A stretch of DNA of 64,000 bases, taken from Saprospiraceae bacterium. GTDB taxonomy: Bacteria; Bacteroidota; Bacteroidia; Chitinophagales; Saprospiraceae. The translations under genes were made by a program, and so were the position numbers. The notes under the pieces were generated by a model. That model was given only the letters and a program-made list of their open reading frames with translations. It ran no database searches and was not told where the DNA came from. Positions 26,346-35,553 of this stretch are shown in pieces. Every line of letters begins with the position of its first letter. The first letter of the stretch is position 1. The stretch lies in the NCBI GenBank assembly GCA_020630955.1, contig JAHDIE010000001.1, positions 1 through 64,000 on the forward strand. The letters are read 5' to 3'.

Positions 26346-27980
26346 ATGCAAAGTTTATTTTCAGAGAATCCACTTTTATTACTATTCTGTGTTGCCGCAT
26401 TAGGATACTTTGTTGGCACCCTTAAATTTAAAGGAAATAGTCTTGGCGTTTCAGCAGTTTTATTCGTGGGTCTTGTCTTCGGGGCAATATACAAAGATCT
26501 GGCTGCTCCGGATATTTTATTTCAATTAGGATTGGTATTTTTTGTGTATTCCATTGGCTTAAATTCAGGAGCCGCATTTTTTAAATCCGTAAGGAAAAAT
26601 GGTGCGAGAGATATCAGCTTTGTGCTAATAATGCTTACCTCGAGTGCATTGATTGCATTCCTACTTGCCTATATATTCAAATATTCCGCATCAGATGTTG
26701 TCGGTCTATATTCTGGTAGCACTACCAATACAACGGCACTTGCCGGAGTGATTGAATTGATTAACAATCGTTTTTCGGGAGATGAATTATTAAATCTCAC
26801 TGAAACGAGTGTAGTCGCTTATTCATACACCTACCCCATGGGTGTACTTGGAGGAATGGTTGCAATCATCCTTATGGAAAGGGCTTTTAAAATTGATTAC
26901 AAAGCGGAGAAAAAATCACTAAGAAACAAATATCCAACTTACGAAGATTTAACATCCATTTCTATTCGCGTAACAAATCCAGAAGCACAAGGATTACAAC
27001 TAAGAGACTTAAGAACAAAGCATAAATGGGATGTGATTTTTGGTAGAATCATGAACAACAACTTTGAGGTCAAGCTACCTGCCTGGGATACCAAGTTAAA
27101 ACTAGGAAATCAAATTATGGTCATTGGCACAGATGAAGAGTTACTGAAAGTTGAAAAATTTATGGGCGAACGGATGGAATTCAATATCTCTTATGATAGA
27201 AAAGAATATGATGTCAGAAGAATTTTTGTCTCTAATCCAAATTTGGTAGGTCGAACCATTTCCAGTTTAAATCTTCAGGAGAAATTTGACACCGTTGTAA
27301 CAAGGATCCGTCGAGGTGATGTTGATGTCTTAGCAAAGCCCAATACTGTTCTCGAACTTGGAGATAGAATCCGTTTTGTTGCAAGACGCAAAGATTTAAA
27401 ACCACTATCTGAATTTTTTGGTGATTCATATTATAATAGTAGTAAGGTTAATCTTTTCTCTTTTGGACTTGGTATTGCTATTGGTTTGGCCTTGGGTATG
27501 ATTGAATTTACACTTCCAGGAAATATCCAATTCAAACTTGGATATGCTGGAGGACCATTAATCGTAGGTTTAATTTTGGGTGCACTTTATCGAACTGGTC
27601 CGATAGTTTGGGTTTTACCATATAGTGTGAATGTTACGCTGAGGCAAATTGGACTGATCCTATTACTTGCGGTTATTGGTGTCAAGTCAGGAACCTCATT
27701 CATCAGTAGTTTCAATCTTGAAGTCGGTTTAAAATTATTCCTCGGAGGCTCCATTTTAAGTTTGGCAACAGCAGTATTTGCATTGATCATTGGATACAAA
27801 TTATTCAAAATTCCATTTAGTGTACTCACAGGATTTGTATCCAACCAACCTGCAATATTAGATTTTGCATTGGAAAGATCTAAAAATAATCTTCCTATGA
27901 TTGGCTACACTTTGGTATTTCCTATTGCCATGGTTTTGAAGATTGTTTATGCCCAAGTGCTTTTCTTGATATTATTGTAA
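26346..27980 (+). CDS. AspT/YidE-type transporter with two TrkA-C domains
   Basis: Membrane transporter of the aspartate:alanine exchanger (AAE) family. The first membrane half (about residues 1-160, five or six helices, with YSGSTTNTTALAGV) is followed by two cytoplasmic RCK/TrkA-C domains (about 195-280 and 285-365) and a second, homologous membrane half to residue 544 ending near GFVSNQPAILDFAL. The two halves form the duplication typical of the family. The substrate is not predictable; aspartate/alanine exchange is proven for AspT only. The ATG at 26346 is preferred because the upstream TTG lies in the promoter. Its last 9 bases overlap the end of kdsA. Confidence 0.9.
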   Translation: MQSLFSENPLLLLFCVAALGYFVGTLKFKGNSLGVSAVLFVGLVFGAIYKDLAAPDILFQLGLVFFVYSIGLNSGAAFFKSVRKNGARDISFVLIMLTSSALIAFLLAYIFKYSASDVVGLYSGSTTNTTALAGVIELINNRFSGDELLNLTETSVVAYSYTYPMGVLGGMVAIILMERAFKIDYKAEKKSLRNKYPTYEDLTSISIRVTNPEAQGLQLRDLRTKHKWDVIFGRIMNNNFEVKLPAWDTKLKLGNQIMVIGTDEELLKVEKFMGERMEFNISYDRKEYDVRRIFVSNPNLVGRTISSLNLQEKFDTVVTRIRRGDVDVLAKPNTVLELGDRIRFVARRKDLKPLSEFFGDSYYNSSKVNLFSFGLGIAIGLALGMIEFTLPGNIQFKLGYAGGPLIVGLILGALYRTGPIVWVLPYSVNVTLRQIGLILLLAVIGVKSGTSFISSFNLEVGLKLFLGGSILSLATAVFALIIGYKLFKIPFSVLTGFVSNQPAILDFALERSKNNLPMIGYTLVFPIAMVLKIVYAQVLFLILL

Positions 27981-28769
27981 TGCAGCTTTAATTCGAACAA
28001 GCTTCAATAATAAGTTTTCAATTTTTGACATGTCCAACATATTAGCACCGTCAGACTTCGCCGCGAGAGGGTTTGGATGGGTCTCGATAAACAGCCCGTC
28101 GGCTCCAGAAGCAATTGCCGCTTTTGCTATGGTCTCTATCATTTCTGGTTGGCCTCCTGTCACACCTCCTGATTGATTTGGACGTTGTAAAGCGTGGGTA
28201 CAATCCATAACTACAGGAAAACCATTCTTTTTCATTTCTGGAATCGACCTAAAGTCTACAACGAGATCTTGATAGCCAAACATGGTTCCTCTTTCAGTCA
28301 ACAGGATATTCGAATTTCCACTTTCGAAAACTTTCTGGGCTGCAAACTTCATCGATACTGGACTCATAAATTGCCCTTTTTTAATATTCACAATTTTATC
28401 TGTTTTTGCTGCGGCTACTAAAAGATTGGTTTGTCTTGCCAAAAAAGCAGGGATCTGTAGAATGTCAACGTAAGCAGCAGCCATTTCTGCTTCTTCATCT
28501 TTATGAATATCCGTGGTTGTCATCAAATCAAATTCTGATTTCACTTTACCAATTATCTTTAAGGCTTTGTCATCTCCTATCCCAGTAAAGCTTGACAGGC
28601 TACTTCGATTTGCTTTTCGATAAGAGGCTTTGAAAACATAGGGAATTTTTAGTCGGTCCGTAATGGTTTTCATTGTTTCAGCAATGTGCATCACAGTTCC
28701 TTCATCTTCTACTGCACAAGGACCAGCTATGAGGAAAAAGTTTTGGCTTTTATTGAATGTATCCATCAT
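27972..28769 (-). CDS. kdsA: 3-deoxy-8-phosphooctulonate synthase KdsA
   Basis: Cytoplasmic TIM-barrel enzyme that condenses phosphoenolpyruvate with arabinose 5-phosphate to Kdo-8-phosphate for LPS. Motifs are FLIAGPCAVE, FKASYRKANRSS, TDIHKDEEAE, QIPAFLARQTNLL, LTERGTMFGY, VVMDCTHALQRPNQ and FIETHPNPLAAKSDG. I place the start at the double ATG (28769 or 28766), giving MMDTFNKSQNFFLIAGPC; an ATG at 28802 would add eleven untypical residues and would sit upstream of the near-consensus -7 element TACATTTA (28774-28781). It converges on the AspT-like gene with a 9-base overlap. Confidence 0.96.
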   Translation of the reverse strand: MMDTFNKSQNFFLIAGPCAVEDEGTVMHIAETMKTITDRLKIPYVFKASYRKANRSSLSSFTGIGDDKALKIIGKVKSEFDLMTTTDIHKDEEAEMAAAYVDILQIPAFLARQTNLLVAAAKTDKIVNIKKGQFMSPVSMKFAAQKVFESGNSNILLTERGTMFGYQDLVVDFRSIPEMKKNGFPVVMDCTHALQRPNQSGGVTGGQPEMIETIAKAAIASGADGLFIETHPNPLAAKSDGANMLDMSKIENLLLKLVRIKAALQ

Positions 28770-28910
28770 GATGTAAATGTACACTCTTCCTCCCATTTTC
28801 ACATTCTGACAATCATATTTTTATATCATCCACAATTGTATCCCTAAGATCAAAAAGCTGAACATAGGTTAATCGAATGATCTGATGACAACTGAAAATA
28901 AAAGAATAAT

Positions 28911-28918
28911 TACATTTG
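28911..28918 (+). promoter_or_regulatory. -7 element immediately before the sulfotransferase start
   Basis: TACATTTG matches TAnnTTTG exactly and ends only four bases before the ATG at 28923. Transcription would start at or within a base or two of the start codon, giving a leaderless mRNA. There is no other in-frame ATG before the PKSGGTW motif. Confidence 0.5.
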
Positions 28919-28922
28919 CAGT

Positions 28923-29717
28923 ATGTTAGAACCAAGAGGCAATCTTGCTCTTAAATATAGTTCGGCCAAATCCCTTTTGATATGGCATTTCCTAAACAAG
29001 CGACTTAATTCGGTCCTTGTTTCAGAATTTCCAAAATCGGGTGGGACTTGGTTTTGTCAGATGCTTTCAAAGACCTTAGAGATACCTTTCCCTCGAAATG
29101 AAACACCTAAATTTCAAGAGGCGATTATGCATAGTCACTTCTCCTATCATAAAAACTTCAATGATGTTATTTATATTTTAAGAGATGGAAGAGATATTAT
29201 GGTTTCTGCCTTCTATTATTTTTTAGCAATTCACCCAAACAACAACAACACCAGAGCCATTCGCTATCGAAAAGAGCTGGGCTTTGACAACCTTGAAGAC
29301 ATAAAAAGCAAACTTCCAAAGTTTATAGAATACTTCATGGAAAAATATACCGTCCTTGGACAAAAAATGACCTGGCAGAAACACGTTAATCATCATCTCA
29401 ACAACGATAATATCCACACGGTCAAATATGAAGATCTTTTAGATGATGCGGCTACTCAACTTGAACAATCTCTTCATTTCTTAAACAGAAAAAGCAAACA
29501 TTGTCTTAATGAAATAGCTCAAGAATTTACCTTTGAGAATCAGTCAAAACGTAAGGCCGGTGAAGAAGTACAAACAGAGTTTTTGAGGAAAGGGATAGCA
29601 GGTGATTGGAAGAATAAATTCACCCGAGAAAGTGCTATAATATTTGATCAATATGCAGGAGAAACACTAATAGCAGTAGGATACGAGAAAAATAAATCTT
29701 GGATCGATCAATTATAA
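28923..29717 (+). CDS. sulfotransferase domain protein
   Basis: PAPS-dependent sulfotransferase. The 5'-phosphosulfate loop PKSGGTW is at residues 37-43, the 3'-phosphate site is in YILRDGRDIMVSAFYYF near 85-101, and the C-terminal motif RKGIAGDWKNKFT near 225 is the family signature. The N-terminus has no signal peptide, so it should be cytoplasmic or peripheral. The acceptor is unknown; a cell-surface glycan or a lipid is plausible because kdsA is divergent next to it. Its stop overlaps the end of the convergent GNAT gene by 6 bases. Confidence 0.9.
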   Translation: MLEPRGNLALKYSSAKSLLIWHFLNKRLNSVLVSEFPKSGGTWFCQMLSKTLEIPFPRNETPKFQEAIMHSHFSYHKNFNDVIYILRDGRDIMVSAFYYFLAIHPNNNNTRAIRYRKELGFDNLEDIKSKLPKFIEYFMEKYTVLGQKMTWQKHVNHHLNNDNIHTVKYEDLLDDAATQLEQSLHFLNRKSKHCLNEIAQEFTFENQSKRKAGEEVQTEFLRKGIAGDWKNKFTRESAIIFDQYAGETLIAVGYEKNKSWIDQL

Positions 29718-30179
29718 TTTAATTCTCCATAAGCCTGCCTTATGTTTTTCAAAGCCTAGAGACTCAAGGAACTTTTGTGAAGAAAGATTTCCTTCATCAA
29801 CATCTGCAATGGCATATTTAAATTTGTTTTTAGCCTTGATTTTTTCTAGCAGTTCTTTGATTAATTCTTTACCATTTCCTACCCCTCTCATATTTGCGTA
29901 AGCGATGAAAAAATCTATCCCTGCAGTTGGCTCTTTTTCATGTGACCAAATGCCTTTGGGTGCCTTGGCAGTATCGTAGAATTGGCAAAATCCTATAGGT
30001 TCATTGGTCTGTGCAATGTAATACCAAATCCAATCTGAATCATCAATATTGGCATTCATTTCTTCCAGCCACTCCAAAGGGTCGCCAAAGAATCTCAGTA
30101 TATCCTCTTGCTCCATCCATTCTAGAACCATCGGAATATCCTTCTGCTCCATAGGTATTATATCAACATCAAAAATCAT
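29712..30179 (-). CDS. GNAT family N-acetyltransferase
   Basis: Acetyl-CoA-dependent acetyltransferase of 155 residues, close in pattern to the RimJ/RimL and AAC(6') group: opening IIPMEQKDIPMVLEWMEQEDI, a central beta strand with WYYIAQTNEPIGFCQFYD, the acetyl-CoA loop NMRGVGNGKELIKELL, and the C-terminal SSQKFLESLGFEK. The loop RGVGNGK fits the R/QxxGxG/A motif. Substrate unknown; the resemblance to aminoglycoside acetyltransferases is not enough to predict resistance. It converges on the sulfotransferase gene. Confidence 0.86.
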   Translation of the reverse strand: MIFDVDIIPMEQKDIPMVLEWMEQEDILRFFGDPLEWLEEMNANIDDSDWIWYYIAQTNEPIGFCQFYDTAKAPKGIWSHEKEPTAGIDFFIAYANMRGVGNGKELIKELLEKIKAKNKFKYAIADVDEGNLSSQKFLESLGFEKHKAGLWRIKL

Positions 30180-30234
30180 ACATTTAAATTAACTATTTTC
30201 GTCCAATCGATATACAAAAAAATTAAAAATCTTA

Positions 30235-30756
30235 ATGGCTTCAGCATTCGGTCATGGAATTTTGGCCTATACCATCAAAAAAGTAGGTGCCCCTAAGGGC
30301 AGTTTAAGAGTAACCTTGCTTGCGATCTTTTGTTCAATTATTCCAGATGCCGATGTTATCGCTTTCAGATTTGGGATCCCGTACGAACATATGTTTGGGC
30401 ACAGAGGTTTTACCCATTCAATATTTTTTAGCGTATTTTTTGGTTTTTTAATAGCAACTCTTTTTCATAAAAATAAAAGATTGAAATACAGTCTTATATA
30501 TGCTGCGGCCACCATGTCTCATGCCATCTTAGATGCAATGACAACTGGCGGTAGAGGCGTTGCTTTTTTTGCACCCTTTGTTGATGACCGATACTTCTTA
30601 CCTTGGAGATTTATAAAAGTCTCTCCAATGAGTATTCAAAGATTTTTTTCTGACTGGGGCATCCAAGTACTTAAAAGCGAATTTGTGTATATCTGGATTC
30701 CGTGCTTAACAGTGCTGAGCTCACACTGGATTTATAGAAAATTAAGATCTTATTAA
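30235..30756 (+). CDS. YdjM/DUF457-type membrane-bound metal-dependent hydrolase
   Basis: A 173-residue membrane protein of the group annotated as LexA-regulated inner-membrane hydrolases. His14 of FGHGILAYTIKK near the N-terminus, Asp in IIPDADVIAFRFG, the cluster FGHRGFTHSIFF and the later SHAILDAMTTGGRG supply the His/Asp residues expected to bind metal. About four hydrophobic helices surround them. The family has no firmly known substrate. Its final 15 bases overlap the end of the convergent TonB-dependent receptor gene. Confidence 0.87.
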   Translation: MASAFGHGILAYTIKKVGAPKGSLRVTLLAIFCSIIPDADVIAFRFGIPYEHMFGHRGFTHSIFFSVFFGFLIATLFHKNKRLKYSLIYAAATMSHAILDAMTTGGRGVAFFAPFVDDRYFLPWRFIKVSPMSIQRFFSDWGIQVLKSEFVYIWIPCLTVLSSHWIYRKLRSY

Positions 30757-32592
30757 ATTAATGACAGCGCCACCACTAATCCATCTTCCAGGCATTTCTA
30801 CCAAGTTGGTTTCTCGATATCTTTGATCCGTTAAGTTATCTACCTTAAGGTATATTTTATGCTTCCGCAAATGATAACTAAGATTTGCATCAATGGTGTA
30901 ATAATCTTCCAGAGAGACTCTGTCATTGTATTTAAATACCATATTTAATCCTAGCTTTCCAAATTTAAACTGAGGTTGAACAACCAATTGATGTCTAAGA
31001 TTTTCCAATTGATTTCTAGAATATTCGAATTGATTTTTTTCAAACTCAGCATGTAAGAAAACATAAGAAATCGAAAGAAAGTCAACAAACTTTATTGCGC
31101 TGAAATTGGTGTTATAGGCTATATCAAATCCACGATATTTTGCCTCATTGAAATTATCAGGCATCCATTTTTCTTCTTCCGAAATTCTAAACCAATCTAT
31201 TTGATCTTTCGCAATTCTATTAAATATACTTGCTTGGATAAAGTGATTTGCTTGAGAATACTTAACGCCAAACTCATAGGTAAAGGCTCTCTCTTCTGTC
31301 AGTTCAGGATTTCCTACGTTTCCACTATCTTTATAATATAAGTCAGTAAAAGATGGAATACGAGCTGTCCAACCCACATTTGAAAAAAGTTTTATTTTAT
31401 CCGTTATGCCATAACCTATATCCACCCCTGGATAAAACGACATGTTATAATCTGTTATGTACAAGCCTAAAATACCTGGAGTTATATCAAGCTTCCCTCC
31501 TGCAAGCACAATTCTATTTTCGGCATGTATCCCCAACTGATGTCTTAAGTGAGAACCATTATCATTCTCATCTTTAAGGTTACTGCTTTCTAGTGTCATA
31601 TAATTATGTTCTACACCAAAGCCTAAAACTCCTAGATCATGAAAAAATGAACTGTGAATTTCTGATGTCAAAACCTTAGATTCATGAAAGTTTTGAAAAA
31701 ACTCCGGTTCTTCTCTTCTAAATTGCCAGTTGTCTTTGTTGTTTCTAAAAGAGATTCTTGGCTTAATAGTCCAATCTCCTTTTTGATGATTGGCTGAAGC
31801 ACTTAACAACCATGTTTGTACAGACTCAAACTGATCAGTAAAATTTTCATTTCCATAAAAACCATTGGCACCGAAATCACGGTCTACAAAACCAGCCAAT
31901 AAATTGATTTTTCCAACTTTGTAATCATACTCGGATTGATAAAATAGATTTGATATTAAATAATCTGTATTATACTTGTATCCATCAGATGAACTATACG
32001 ATCCACTCAATGTCTGCTTATATTTACCAATAGGCATATAAGTATTAACATGAATTTGTTGAAGGTCATATTGACCATAATCAAGTCTTAATTTTGCTCC
32101 AAAATCTTCATGAATTTTAGTCACAATATTAACGGCACCGGCAAATGCATTCTGACCATAAATTCTTGCTGCAGGACCTTTTAATATTTCTATACGCTCA
32201 ATATCTTCTATCGAAACAGGTAAGTTCATCATATGATGACCAGTCTGTGGATCAGTCAATCGAATACCGTTTACCAATAAAAGACTTTGCTCAAAGGTTC
32301 CCCCACGAATACTTAGATCACCTTGAACTCCATGTACTCCGCGCTGTCGTAAATCTACACCTGCAACAACTTGTAATAATTCATTGACACTCGAAGCAGC
32401 TAGATTTTCAATCTGCTTTTTCTGCAAAATAACAATGCTTCGGGAATCTGATGAAAATGGAATATCAATGCGATTGGCAGTAACCGTGAGTTCGTCAAAC
32501 TTCAAAGAAAAATCTGTCGAATCAATTTTAGCACTTTGAGCGCTTAAAGAAAAGGATACAATAAACAAAAGTAAACCGTGAGTTAATTTCAT
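30742..32592 (-). CDS. TonB-dependent outer-membrane receptor (BtuB/FepA size)
   Basis: A signal peptide (about 1-18) is followed by an N-terminal TonB-box-like segment (LKFDELTVTANRIDIPF), a plug domain (about 45-150, ending with GPAARIYGQNAFAGAVNI) and a 22-strand barrel predicted from the alternating pattern up to the C-terminal stretch WISGGAVINLIRS. At 616 residues it lacks the N-terminal carboxypeptidase-like domain of SusC proteins and has no SusD neighbour, so it resembles vitamin B12, iron-chelate or other small-ligand receptors. Ligand unknown. It converges on the YdjM-like gene. Confidence 0.92.
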   Translation of the reverse strand: MKLTHGLLLFIVSFSLSAQSAKIDSTDFSLKFDELTVTANRIDIPFSSDSRSIVILQKKQIENLAASSVNELLQVVAGVDLRQRGVHGVQGDLSIRGGTFEQSLLLVNGIRLTDPQTGHHMMNLPVSIEDIERIEILKGPAARIYGQNAFAGAVNIVTKIHEDFGAKLRLDYGQYDLQQIHVNTYMPIGKYKQTLSGSYSSSDGYKYNTDYLISNLFYQSEYDYKVGKINLLAGFVDRDFGANGFYGNENFTDQFESVQTWLLSASANHQKGDWTIKPRISFRNNKDNWQFRREEPEFFQNFHESKVLTSEIHSSFFHDLGVLGFGVEHNYMTLESSNLKDENDNGSHLRHQLGIHAENRIVLAGGKLDITPGILGLYITDYNMSFYPGVDIGYGITDKIKLFSNVGWTARIPSFTDLYYKDSGNVGNPELTEERAFTYEFGVKYSQANHFIQASIFNRIAKDQIDWFRISEEEKWMPDNFNEAKYRGFDIAYNTNFSAIKFVDFLSISYVFLHAEFEKNQFEYSRNQLENLRHQLVVQPQFKFGKLGLNMVFKYNDRVSLEDYYTIDANLSYHLRKHKIYLKVDNLTDQRYRETNLVEMPGRWISGGAVINLIRS

Positions 32593-32707
32593 ATCACTTC
32601 AAATTTTGAAGCAAATTATACAAAATTTACAACTGAATTTATTTGGAAAAACGTCAATAATTTAATGGCGGGATTTCACAGAATTTAATCCCAATTTTTG
32701 CGCTTTT

Positions 32708-33475
32708 TTAATTCAGTTGTTTTGTCATCCAATTAATCATCGACATGTAATTTTCTTGCGAAATAGTGTGTTTCGAATCAAACCAAAAGGATTCCAGGTT
32801 CACACCTAAATCTTGAAGCAACAAGGCGTCTTTTTTCGCTTCCGCAAATGGCAATATCCTATCATTACGACCATGCGACATATATATCGAAAGTGATGGA
32901 TTAATTTCAATCGATTTGACCTCTTTTTCAAATTCTTTAAAGAGATCTCCACTTAATATTAGCGCTCCTGCAAATTTATCTGAATGTCTTAAAGAAATGC
33001 CAAGGCTCATAATAGCCCCTTGGCTAAAACCCCCAATATATACTCTCTTCGAATCTAAATTATATTCTGTTTTTAATTTGTCAATATAAACCAGAACCTT
33101 CTCGATGCTTCCATTTAGTTGATCAATATCATATATAAAGTTTCCACCATTAAGCTTAAAGTCAAACCAACTATACTTTTGATCACCAATTTTAAATGGC
33201 GCTTGAAGGCAGACTACCATAAGATATTTGTCAAAATACTGAGCAAGATTGAGCATATCCAGTTCATTGCTTCCCAATCCATGCAATAAAACCAAGACAG
33301 GAATTGGCTGATTTGCCTCATTTGTCGCAGGTCTAATTGAATAGTTCAAATTATAGTCTAAATCATTGTAAATTGAAATGTGATCATCTTTTTGATAAGT
33401 TTTTTTATCCGCTTTACATGACTGTAAACTAAGAAGAAACCCTAGTAATAAAAATATAATATGTATCCTGTTCAT
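32708..33475 (-). CDS. phospholipase/carboxylesterase-type lipoprotein
   Basis: Alpha/beta hydrolase of the phospholipase/carboxylesterase (abhydrolase_2) group. With the ATG at 33475 it opens MNRIHIIFLLLGFLLSLQSC, a lipoprotein signal with Cys20. Catalytic signs are LVLLHGLGSNELDML, the elbow GGFSQGAIMSLG with the nucleophilic Ser, Asp in SHGRNDRILPF and His in DSKHTIS. An upstream in-frame ATG at 33502 would spoil the signal peptide. It is probably anchored to the outer membrane and acts on acyl esters; substrate unknown. Confidence 0.87.
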   Translation of the reverse strand: MNRIHIIFLLLGFLLSLQSCKADKKTYQKDDHISIYNDLDYNLNYSIRPATNEANQPIPVLVLLHGLGSNELDMLNLAQYFDKYLMVVCLQAPFKIGDQKYSWFDFKLNGGNFIYDIDQLNGSIEKVLVYIDKLKTEYNLDSKRVYIGGFSQGAIMSLGISLRHSDKFAGALILSGDLFKEFEKEVKSIEINPSLSIYMSHGRNDRILPFAEAKKDALLLQDLGVNLESFWFDSKHTISQENYMSMINWMTKQLN

Positions 33476-33612
33476 AATCAACAATTTGCTGTAAAGCTCC
33501 AAAATATCTGTGAATTCTACATTTCATTAAAGGCCAATTTTGTGGATTGAGCGACTATTTTTGGACGTTGGTCTTTTTTAATGGAGCCTGACTGATTGCA
33601 TTAGCAAAATTG

Positions 33613-33620
33613 TACCTTTG
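33613..33620 (+). promoter_or_regulatory. -7 element of the yidC operon
   Basis: TACCTTTG matches TAnnTTTG, 23 bases before the yidC ATG at 33644. Confidence 0.6.
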
Positions 33621-33643
33621 CCGAGAATATTTAAAACTAACTG

Positions 33644-35527
33644 ATGGATCGTAATCAAACCATAGGCTTTGCCTTGTTGATGTTGCTTTTTTTAGGATGG
33701 ATGTGGACTTCTGCACCTACAGCAGAAGAAATGGAAAGACGAAAATTTGTTCAAGACTCAATAGAACAAGCCAAGCTTGCGACAGAAGAATTTAGAGGAA
33801 CAAAATCATTAGATCAGCTTGAAGCTATAGAAGAGACAAATTCGATTAGTCCTGATGATACACTTGCCACCGCAAAACTCAATCAACAGTATGGAGATTT
33901 CGGCAGTATGATGGTTGGAGAAGAAAGTAAAACCAAATTATCAAATGATCTTATGACTTTGACTTTTTCCACCAAAGGAGGAAGACTTTTAACCGCAGAA
34001 CTTAATGATCATAAGAAAGTAATTCTAGATGCAGATAAAAATGAGATTAAGAGTCCATTGATTATCGGAAACGATGCTGGAAAGTTTGAGTACATTCTGA
34101 CCTCAAAAAAGGGTGAACAGATTAGTACAGCAGACTTAATATTTAAAGCACAAAAAATTGATAATGGAATCAGCTTTGTTGCAAGCTCCCCAGGAGGATC
34201 TAAAATAGAACAGCGGTACAAATTGGATAATGGAAAGTACGCCCTAGACTACCAGTTAAGAATAGACGGAGCCAAACAATTATTAAGTCCTGCAAACAAT
34301 TCAATCCGATTAAAATGGCATGAATACTTAAATAAAATTGAGTTAAATCAAACATTTGAAAAGTTTTATTCGACAGTTTACTTTAAAGAAAAAGGAGAAA
34401 ATTCGGATTACTGTAATTGCCGGTCTGATGACACTGAGGATGATCCGGATATGAATATAGAATGGATCTCACATTCCAATCAATTTTTCAATAAAAGTCT
34501 TGTTCCACAAGGAGAACATTTAAGCAATACTTTCTTCGAAACCAAAATGATGGACGAGGACCATGAGTATATGAAGCTGACAAAAAGTGAAGGAGATCTT
34601 GCATTAAGAGGAGACAACACCGAAATTTTTAACTTCAAAATGTATGTTGGTCCAAATGAATTCGAAAGATTACAATTGTTTGAGAATGACCTAGAACAAG
34701 TAGTTCCATTTGGTACATCAATATTTGGGACCATTAACAGATATATCATTAGGCCAAGTTTTAATTTTCTAAGTAAATACATCGGGAGTAAAGGTGTGGT
34801 GATTATTATTTTGATCTTCATTCTCAAAATGCTTCTATACCCATTTATGTATAAGATGTTGTATTCTCAAGCAAAAATGGGAGCTTTGAAGCCAAAGCTT
34901 GCTCATCTAAAAGACAAATACAAAGATGATGCTCAAAAGATCCAAATGGAAACCATGAAGATCTATAGAGAATATGGGGTGAGTCCATTAGGAGGATGTC
35001 TGCCAATGATCGCACAAATGCCAATATGGTATGCACTTTTTAGATTTTTTCCAGCATCCATTACCTTCAGACAAGAACCCTTCTTGTGGGCAACTGACCT
35101 ATCGTCATTTGATGTGATCAGTTGGCTACCATTTGAGATACCAATGTTTGGGGCACACATTTCTTTGTTTACTGTATTGTGGGCAATTTCTACTGTTGCA
35201 TACACATACTACAATACCAAACATATGGACATGTCGGCAAATCCTGCTATGAAATATGTTCAATATGCGATGCCAGTTATGTTCTTGGTTTTCTTCAATA
35301 ACTATGCTTCAGGATTGACATGTTACATGTTCTTTAGTAATCTGTTCAATATCATGCAAACAGTTATCACAAAGAAGTTTGTATTTGATGAAGAAAAAAT
35401 CAAAGCAGAGTTGGAAGTTGAAAAGGCGAAACCAAAGAAAAAGAAAGGGAACTTTCAAGCAAGGTTGGAGGAAGCTATGAAACAACAACAAGAGCTGCAA
35501 AAAAAGAACGCAAAAAAGAAAAAATAA
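33644..35527 (+). CDS. yidC: membrane protein insertase YidC
   Basis: Inserts and folds inner-membrane proteins, alone or with SecYEG. TM1 lies at about residues 5-20. The large periplasmic beta domain (about 80-360) carries a Cys-rich, acidic loop (YCNCRSDDTEDDPD) near 265. The conserved insertase core from about 370 has five helices (GSKGVVIIILIFILKMLLYP; SPLGGCLPMIAQMPIWYALF; ASGLTCYMFFSNLFNIMQT). The C-terminal tail is very Lys-rich, as expected for ribosome contact. Length 627 is normal for the phylum. It is first in a run with gpsA (26 bases later). Confidence 0.97.
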   Translation: MDRNQTIGFALLMLLFLGWMWTSAPTAEEMERRKFVQDSIEQAKLATEEFRGTKSLDQLEAIEETNSISPDDTLATAKLNQQYGDFGSMMVGEESKTKLSNDLMTLTFSTKGGRLLTAELNDHKKVILDADKNEIKSPLIIGNDAGKFEYILTSKKGEQISTADLIFKAQKIDNGISFVASSPGGSKIEQRYKLDNGKYALDYQLRIDGAKQLLSPANNSIRLKWHEYLNKIELNQTFEKFYSTVYFKEKGENSDYCNCRSDDTEDDPDMNIEWISHSNQFFNKSLVPQGEHLSNTFFETKMMDEDHEYMKLTKSEGDLALRGDNTEIFNFKMYVGPNEFERLQLFENDLEQVVPFGTSIFGTINRYIIRPSFNFLSKYIGSKGVVIIILIFILKMLLYPFMYKMLYSQAKMGALKPKLAHLKDKYKDDAQKIQMETMKIYREYGVSPLGGCLPMIAQMPIWYALFRFFPASITFRQEPFLWATDLSSFDVISWLPFEIPMFGAHISLFTVLWAISTVAYTYYNTKHMDMSANPAMKYVQYAMPVMFLVFFNNYASGLTCYMFFSNLFNIMQTVITKKFVFDEEKIKAELEVEKAKPKKKKGNFQARLEEAMKQQQELQKKNAKKKK

Positions 35528-35553
35528 GCATTTGAAATAGTAAGAAAACAACT

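Noticed and set aside
29712..30179. Aminoglycoside resistance gene
   Set aside because: The GNAT resembles AAC(6') only in general pattern, and no resistance context is present.
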